This document shows, piece by piece, positions 56,637 to 64,000 of a stretch of 64,000 nt of DNA (positions are counted from its first letter, which is position 1; each line of letters opens with the position of its first letter). A program made the position numbers and the translations under genes. Source of the DNA: Hemileia vastatrix (lineage: Eukaryota > Basidiomycota > Pucciniomycetes > Pucciniales > Zaghouaniaceae); assembly GCA_030280995.1 (NCBI GenBank), contig JASXTE010000011.1:746501-810500 (forward strand). The letters run 5' to 3'. The notes under the pieces are model-generated. The model saw only the letters and a program-made list of their open reading frames with translations, was not told the DNA's origin and searched no databases.

Positions 56637-59600
56637 ATGAGTGCTCTCCAGGATAGTGTAAGTGAAAAGCCTGCTTATAATACCAGGTCTAAAGCTAACA
56701 AAAGCTTTCCAGGACATCACCATGGAGGGACAACAGTACCCCCAGCCAGAAAGAATGAGTATAGAGGAAAAGGACGCCCTCTTAAAAAAGATAACTATAA
56801 AAAAGACGTCTCCTCCTCTTCAGGATCAAATGTCCCACCTGGCCAAACAGGTTCTGAAGTTGGAGGAATCAAAATCTCTCATGTTTAAAGAAGTAGAGCA
56901 GTTGCAAAACAATTGCAAGGTAGGGTTTCAGCAGATGAATCAGGCAATGGCAGAATTAAAGAGAGGCCAGCCCAGTCAATCAAATCAGCAACCCCCTACC
57001 CAAGGAGGGTCCACTCACTCCCAGGAGAAAATCCTGGTAGACAAATGGAAGTGGGACTGGTTTCACCAACAGTGGACAAGCCACAGTTGCAACAGGGATC
57101 CACCCCCTCATCTGACTTCCTCAGCTCACCCTTAAAAGGGAAAAAAGCGCCAAAAATGAGGACTGGAAACCATCCCTTGGTAAGTAACTTACCCTCTCAG
57201 ATTGGACATAATACTGATAATTAAAATATAGGTAATTCTATTGATGTTAAATCTGTACAAAAAATAGAGGAGGATTTAAGAAATTTAGGTTTTAGAGTAG
57301 ATACACCTGACTCGTCTTTTTTCCACAATAACAGTACTATTTACAATTATAATACAGTTAATCCTCAGTTGCAACCACCTACTAGTGAGATAAGAAGTTC
57401 ACAGGAGAGTGAGAGACTTGAAAAGGAGGACATAGAATATTTAAACAATAATCCAACTGTCCATAGAATTGTTTCAGCATTGTGGAATAGAATGACTGAT
57501 TGTGAGGAACAGAAAGTTAAGCTCACTAGTGATACAATTTCATCCTTGACATTGAACATTTCTCAATTAGCAACACGTAATAAAGAATTAGAGAAAGAAC
57601 ATTTGTCTCTAACTCTTAAATATGATTCATTGAGTAATAAATATAATGACCTTTCAAACAAATTTTGTGAGTTAGAAAAAATATATGAAACTCATTTATT
57701 AAAAACTGAATCAAGAACAAAGTTATCTTTTGTCCAGACAAATCAAAGTGTCTCTGAGTTGCTACAAAGATTAACTAAAGTTGAGATTGAAACTGCCAAT
57801 CTACTAATGAACCAGGATAATCATAAGTATAATCAATATAATAATAATCCTTTCATTGGCAAAGGTGAATCTCTTTCCTTCCCTGTACCACCACAATTAA
57901 AACCATCTGGTGGTAGTGTCAAATCTGAAAATGTAAGTCACAAATCCATGCAGGAAGAAATACAAGACCATTTATCAAAAGTGAATGAGTTGTTGAATTT
58001 ACCTAAGATTAGTGAGATAAAATCCAATCAGAAGAACTGGCCTAAGATAGATCAGTACCCAACTTATGATGGGGAAGCCAGCTCTGATTGGCAACATTTT
58101 ATTCAAAGAATTGACAACTTGAAATTCTCATATAAGTTACTAGATGAAGAGATAACATCAAAATTAATTTCTTTATTTAAGGATGTTGCTTTATTATGGT
58201 TTGAAGCTGTCTTAAGTGAGGGTAGAGACTACTCTTGAGCTGAATGGAAACAACTTATTGAAAAACAATTTGGAGGTTCTAAATTCAGGCTTACTCAGCA
58301 GAGACTTTATGAGAAGACTAGGTATAATCCGTTGAATGGTGACAAACCTATGGTATTTTTAATGAATTTAAATAAAATATTAAAAGCCATTGAGCCTCAT
58401 ATGGATTTTAACTTATGGAAAGATAAGATAATATACAAATTACCTATATCTGTCAGAGACATTGTTGTAGCTAGAACATTAAATGTTACTGAATATTCTG
58501 ACTTTATTAATATTTGCAATGAAATATTATTAAACCATAAGTATGAATCAAGGTATTCCACTTATAAGCAAAATGTTGAACCTGTAAAAACTCAGAATTC
58601 AAAAAAACTTCAGGAGAAGCAGAAAAAACCTACTGCACCTGTAGTGCCTAAAAAGTATGAAACAAATACTTGTTATAAGTGTAACAAACCTTGGGTCAAA
58701 GGTCACAAATGTAAAAAAAACATAAATATTGTTGAAAATCAATGTGAATCTGAAACTGAAACTGAAAAAAGTAAAGAATCAAGTGATTATGACAGCAATA
58801 TCTCATATAGTGATGAAAATGAAGTCTGTATGTTGGAAGATGATTTGTCCATCTTTGAAAATCCAATATTAAATATGGACTCAAATGATTCTTTAATGAA
58901 TTTTGAGGATGCTGAAATCATTAAGGATATACAAGCTGATAACTTTAGAATGACACTTATCACGGTTCCAGCTATTGTTTCTGGTGAAAATGTTAATATA
59001 GTATTGGACACAGGAGCTGCTGGTTCTGTTGTTTCCACTAATACATTACAGAAAATTGATAGTGAATATAAGTTTACGCTTGAACCACTTCAGAATAAAA
59101 ATTGGAGAGGTTTTGGATCAGTACTACACCCCATTGGTAAATACAAAGCTGCTGTTTTCTTTAAACACCAACATGGTTATGTAAGGGTAACTTGTGACTT
59201 TGTAGTAATGGATAATACTAATTGTAGTAACTTTTTTATCATTGGAAAAGATATTCTGACTAAATTTGGCGTAAAATTAGACCCTGCTAATAACAATTTT
59301 ACAATTGGCATGAATGGTAAGGGGAAATTTAAAATAAATTCTTTTAACACAGTCTTACACATTGAGTCAGTAACAAATTCCCCGTCTAAAGGAAGAGAAT
59401 CCAATGAGATGGAACTTCTGGAAACAGAAATTTCAAAAGCATCATTTGGCACTCAGATAAGTGAAACTGAGAAATATAATATTTTGGAATTATTTAAAGC
59501 TTTTCCAATGGCTTTTGCACATGGTACAAATGAACTTGGCCTTGTAAAAGATCATGAAATGAAGATTAGTTTCAACTGTGATATGGATAATATTCCTGCT

Positions 59601-62504
59601 AGTCTTAAAAAGAAACCATACCCTTCTTAACCAATGAAGAGTAAAGACATAGAGGATAATATTAAGATGTTATTAAAAATGAACATTCTTGAGATGGTTG
59701 AAACTACAACAAAATATTGTGTAATATCACCAGTGCAAATTTCTTATGAACAAGATAAAGCAAGACTGTGCAGTGATTATAGAGCATTAAATACATTTAC
59801 AGTAGATGATATTTATCCCTTGCCAAGGATTGCCTCTATACATGCTACCCTTAAAGGTGCTAAATATATAAGTTGCCTAGATGGAAATAAAGGGTACCAT
59901 CAAATTCCTGTTGAAAAGAATTCACAGAACTTTTTGTTGATAACAACACATATGAGAATTTATAAGTATTTCAGAATGCCATTTGGACCGAAAAATGCTC
60001 CATCAGTATTTCAGAAGTTAATGGATATAACATTCCATAATGAAATGATTGAGGGATGGTTAATGGTATACATTGATGACATCATAGTGTTCTCTAAATC
60101 TTTTTATGAACACTTAATCCATTAAAGGAAAGTATTTCAGAAAATGGATGAAATAAAAATGACCCTTGCATTGAAAAAATGTAAATTTGGGTTTGAATCT
60201 TTAAAAGTGCTTGGTCATATTGTATCTGGCTTACAAATATGTGTAGACCAAAATAAAGTGGCTGCAATAAAGAATATTGGCATTCCTCAAAATGTGAAGG
60301 ATGTACAATCTTTTCTTGGAATGTGTGGTTATTATAGACAATATATTAAAAACTACCAATCAATTGCTGCACCACTGACCACACTGATAAAGAAATCAGA
60401 AGCTTTCATTTGGAATAATGAAAGACAACAAGCTTTTGATAAGTTAAAAGAATGTTTAATGAAAGCTCCTATCTTGGGTTTACCAGATTTCCAATTACCT
60501 TTTGTATTATATACAGATGCAAGTTTTATTGGACTGGGTGCTGCTTTGCATCAAAAACAACTTATTGAAGGTAAAATGTCAGAAGTAGTAATCTGCTATA
60601 TTTCACGTACTCTGAGAAGTGGTGAATTGAAATATGGTGCTACTAAACTTGAATGTTTGGCAGTAGTATGGGCTCTTGAAAAGCTACATTATTACCTTGA
60701 AGACCAAAAATTTGAGTTAATAACTGACTGTAGTGCAGTTAAGTCACTCTTAAACATGAAAACTCCTAATAGACACATGTTTAGATGGCAATTAGCTGTA
60801 CAAGAATACAGAGGACGGATGACTATTACACATAGAGCAGGAACCTTGCACTCTAATGTAGATCTGTTATCTAGAGTACCTCTGCCTAATAATGATGATA
60901 ATCCTGCTTATGTTCCTGATTCAGAGATTATTAACATTTATGGCATTTATATTGTAGATCTTGAGGATGAATTTATGCAATCAATTCTTGATAATTATAA
61001 TTCAGATCCTGACTTAAGTAAATTAACTACAATATTAAATGATCCATCTAATGCTTCAATGAATGTTTTAATAAAAACATTACCAATTAGGTATAAAGAG
61101 GCATTAGAAAAAGGAAAATTTTCCATTGAGGATGGTTTTATATATTACAGGAAAAAATTAAGTAATGTAATTGTAATTCCCCCTTCAATGAAGGAGTTAA
61201 TGTTAAGTATATGTCATGATGATATATTAGCAGGTCATTTTGACTACCATAAAACATTAACCAGAGTAAAAAACACAGCTTGGTGGATTAACATGTCTTA
61301 GAATGTTCAGAAATATGTTGAAACATGTGATTCTTGTCAAAAATCTAAAAGATTAACAGGAAAAAGAGCTGGTTTATTACAACAAATTGAGCAACCAAAA
61401 GCTCCATGGGAAATCATTAACATGGACTTTGTAACAGGTTTGCCAATAGCAGGGTATAAGAGTTATAACTCCTGCTGGGTAATTGTAGATAGATTTACAA
61501 AGATGTGTAAATTTATTCCTACCCACAAAGAGGTTTCTGCAAAGGACTTAGATTTTTTATGGTGGACACAAATGTTAGATATAGCAGGTTTCCCCAAAGC
61601 AATAGTTTCTGACAGAGATCCTAAATTTACTTCTTAGTTCTGGACGTCACTTATGGATGTTTCAGGGTGTCAATTAAAACTTTCTACAGCACACCATCCA
61701 CAAACTGATGGGCTAGCAGAGAGAATGATACAAACCTTAGAAGATATGATAAGAAGATACTGTGCTTTTGGTCTTAATTTTAAAGACAATGACAAATTCA
61801 CGCATGATTGGGTAACCCTTATCCCAGGTTTAGAATTTGCATATAATATTACAGTACATTCTGTCACTGGCAAAAAGCCATTTGAGTTATGGTTGGGTTA
61901 TGTACCTAATACCCCTGCTAAAACTCTTAATAAGTTACCTAGATTGGATATCCATCCAGGTACTAAATCTTTTCTTCAGATGCAGGAATCATGCAGAAAA
62001 CATGCTCAAGAATGTATAAATAAGGCTTTTGAGTATGAAAAGAAAAGATGGGATAAAGCCCATAAAGAACAAATGTTCAAAGAGGGTGATGAAGTCCTTA
62101 TTTCAACGCTACATTTCAATTTAAATGGTAATGTTAAATTGAAGGATCCATTCATTGGACCATTTGTAGTTAAAAAGATGGTTGGTAATAATGCTGTTGA
62201 GGTTATTCTATATGCACCTTATGATAGAAATCATCCAGTATTTCCTATTTCTCTTATAAAACCATACCATTCTAATGATACTGCTCTATTTCCAAGAAGA
62301 TCAGGAAGGCATAAACAGCAACCTGAAGAAATAGTGGAAAAGGCAGAAATTGAAAAGATACTTAAAAAGAGACACCTTACTAAAGAAAAGGGAGTTGAGT
62401 ATCTATTAAGATTTAAAAATAAATCAAGTGAATATGACCAGTGGATTCCAGAAAATGAAATCTCTGATCTTAAAAATCTCTTGAAAAAATTTAAATCTAA
62501 ATAA
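56637..62504 (+). pseudogene. B2 gag-pol polyprotein in a single frame
   Basis: 5868 nt in one register from MSALQDSVSEKPAYNTRSK to KKFKSK-stop. Stops at about 56886, 57222, 58236, 59627, 60123, 61299 and 61635. Gag: coiled coil (57560-57700), capsid-like YPTYDGEASSDWQHFIQRID, knuckle TCYKCNKPWVKGHKC. Protease IVLDTGAAGSVVS. RT SCLDGNKGYHQIPVEKN, MVYIDDIIVFSKSF (intact catalytic box). RNase H LYTDASFIGLGAALHQ. Integrase ILAGHFDYH...CDSCQKSK, MDFVTGLPIAG, IVSDRDPKFTS, HHPQTDGLAERMIQTLE (D, D, E all present). Chromodomain VEYLLRFKNKSSEYDQWIPE. Catalytic residues survive, so the stops look recent. Confidence 0.94.
56722..57135 (+). CDS. Overlapping ORF (ORFb) in B2 gag, truncated at 137 aa
   Basis: Same frame and CACCATGG start as in B1 (MEGQQYPQPERMSIEEK). 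LAKQVLKLEESKSLMFKE coiled coil, VDKWKWDWFHQQW kept. A TAA at 57133 (B1 has TAC) removes the last 17 or so codons. Confidence 0.45.
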   Translation: MEGQQYPQPERMSIEEKDALLKKITIKKTSPPLQDQMSHLAKQVLKLEESKSLMFKEVEQLQNNCKVGFQQMNQAMAELKRGQPSQSNQQPPTQGGSTHSQEKILVDKWKWDWFHQQWTSHSCNRDPPPHLTSSAHP

Positions 62505-62617
62505 TACTGTTCATTCAGTATATGTATTATAAAAATTATTTTTTTATTTTATTATTTCACTCCTTAGTTTTAATTAAAATATCTTAACATTTTTTTTGTT
62601 TTTTTGGGGTGAGGGAG
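62505..62617 (+). other. B2 3' untranslated region with polypurine tract
   Basis: AT-rich, ends GGGGTGAGGGAG (62606-62617) before the LTR. Confidence 0.65.
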
Positions 62618-63793
62618 TGTCAGCCTAAATATCCTTAGGACTGAGTATTTCTTATGCTTAAAATAAGATAACCTTAACTAGATTAAGCTTATATCTTAAA
62701 AATAAGGTTAAAATAATAATATATATTATTTTATTATATATATATATAATTATTATTCTATTATATAATTTATAATAGTTTAAATAGCTTATCCATGGCC
62801 TAATAATACTTATTAAGGTGGTAATGGAGTCATAATATACTTATCTTAAGTGATATGAAGTAATTATTGACATACATAAGCTTATATGTATACATAAATC
62901 TCATATTCAGTGAAATATGCAGTATATTATGTATATTTAGGTATATAAGTGGGTTTTAGCCACTTAATAGCCTATAACCTTTGTTTTTCTGCTTATTTTA
63001 GGTCATATTGACAAAATCAGTGGACTCACAATGCCTACAGAAGCATAGACACCTATATCAGGCGCATACACCCAGTTTGGACAACTAAAATTACTTCCTT
63101 GGATGGTTATTCATGGATTTATGGGTTGGAAGGATGTTTCTGGGTTAATGTGGATGCTTGGGGATGTTTTTGGGGGCTTGGACATTTTATTTGTTTCCTT
63201 TATATGCTTTTAGTTTCATTAAATCTCTTTTTGATTATTTATTTTACCTGTTTCTTTATGGTATCCGCTTTTATCTGGGTTTTCTATTTATGGTATGACT
63301 CTGTGTTATTATTAATAGTGATGGAGGGTCCTTACTGGAGGTCTGGTTGTTGAAACTGCTTGAAGTGGACGCCATGGGGAGGTGATGAGCCCTGACATTG
63401 CTGTAATTGCCGGGGATAGCATTGACATCATCTGGATTGAAGGTCTGTGCACTCCAGTAGATTTGGGTATAAGTAAGGAGGGATTTTGACAGTTTATTAT
63501 CATCATTCAATTACTAAACTTCAAACAACCACTAAAATACAATTATTAGTATTCAGAAATATATTATAAAGCCCTTATAAATTGATATTATCTTCATATA
63601 AGCTATAACTATATTTTATTCTTCTATTTTCCACCACTAGCACGCATTTAAATCCAAGTATTGTGAGTTTTATTTGAGTTTAACTATTCTAATAGTCTTC
63701 CCCTGAGGTTTAATCACTAAATCATTTATCAATAAGTAGTAGGACCATAAAATAACACTAGTATATCAACTTATATACTAGACTATACTGACA
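62618..63793 (+). repeat. B2 3' LTR, 1176 bp
   Basis: TGTCAGCCTAAATATCC...CTATACTGACA. It keeps the TG lost at the 5' LTR. Confidence 0.92.
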
Positions 63794-64000
63794 AATTTGG
63801 TGTTTTTTATGTCAGAAATGGCTTCTGGGTACTGGCCACATACTGCCTGCATTTTTCCCATGTGAATAGCTTCATTTTTTAGAAAATTTAGCTTTTCCAC
63901 ACTATAATTACCCCAAATTCTATACCCACTGTGTAAAACACACTAAATAGGCAACAGGCACTTATTTAGTGTCCTAATTTAATTATAGGGGCATTGATAT

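Larger units (their letters stand above)
54954..63793 (+). mobile_element. Chromovirus B2, complete structure, youngest-looking insertion
   Basis: LTRs 54954-56126 and 62618-63793 are nearly identical by eye. Target duplication AATTT at 54949-54953 and 63794-63798. Gag-pol occupies one frame from 56637 to 62504, interrupted only by stop codons. Confidence 0.93.
47567..64000 (+). mobile_element. Chromovirus E, old, interrupted by B2 and cut by the window end
   Basis: Left LTR 47567-49062, coding region 49667-54345, right LTR starting at 54505, interrupted at 54953 and resuming after 63798. Coding frames are densely broken. Target duplication not testable, because the right end is outside. Confidence 0.85.
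54505..64000 (+). repeat. E 3' LTR, split by B2 and continuing past the window
   Basis: 54505-54953 matches 47567-48020. After B2, 63794-64000 resumes with AATTTGGTGTTTTTTATG, matching about 48016 onward. Confidence 0.85.

Noticed and set aside
1..64000. tRNA, rRNA, CRISPR array, riboswitch, bacterial-type operon
   Set aside because: No supporting sequence; the window is eukaryotic transposon DNA.

Overview
The window is almost entirely transposable-element DNA, most likely from a repeat-rich fungus. The signs are short GT-AG introns of 50-70 nt in three separate genes, Zn2Cys6-like cysteine clusters (a fungal domain type), chromodomain Ty3 elements, a PIF/Harbinger element with an accessory intron-containing gene, and AT-rich sequence. 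A basidiomycete such as a rust is my best guess, but the species cannot be fixed from this sequence. I see no intact single-copy host gene, rRNA, tRNA or CRISPR array.

Layout. 1-1042: 3' end of a Ty1/copia element (RNase H remnant, polypurine tract, 246-bp LTR). 1043-1512, 17544-20807 and 42825-43852: one degraded LINE (ORF1, APE endonuclease, RT, RNase H) split by later insertions. 1513-17543: a head-to-head composite of a large non-chromodomain Ty3 family (A). A forward 5' half (A1, LTR-gag-pro) abuts a nearly full inverted copy (A2). Between its pol and 3' LTR, A2 carries two genes on the opposite strand with Zn2Cys6-like clusters and introns, each followed by 22-nt repeats and a hairpin whose stem covaries. 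20808-42824: a solo LTR of chromovirus family B, carrying two nested insertions: a complete B element (B1, 21119-29943) and an inverted chromovirus of family C (30169-42175). The left LTR of C is itself interrupted by a PIF/Harbinger-like transposon (31025-33905). 44370-47515: a decayed relative of A (D). 47567 to the window end: an older chromovirus (E), whose right LTR is interrupted by a second complete B element (B2, 54954-63793). The target-site duplications and LTR lengths agree with this order.

How the parts work. Families B, C and E share LTR ends, a primer-binding-like sequence, and a gag-protease-RT-RNase H-integrase-chromodomain order. B2 keeps all of gag-pol in one reading frame broken only by stop codons. 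The most interesting signals are (1) a roughly 150-190 codon frame overlapping the start of gag in +1, with a W-K-W-D motif, present in three diverged chromovirus families, and (2) the opposite-strand Zn2Cys6-like genes with structured repeats inside family A. Every pol copy here is broken, so mobilisation would need intact copies elsewhere.
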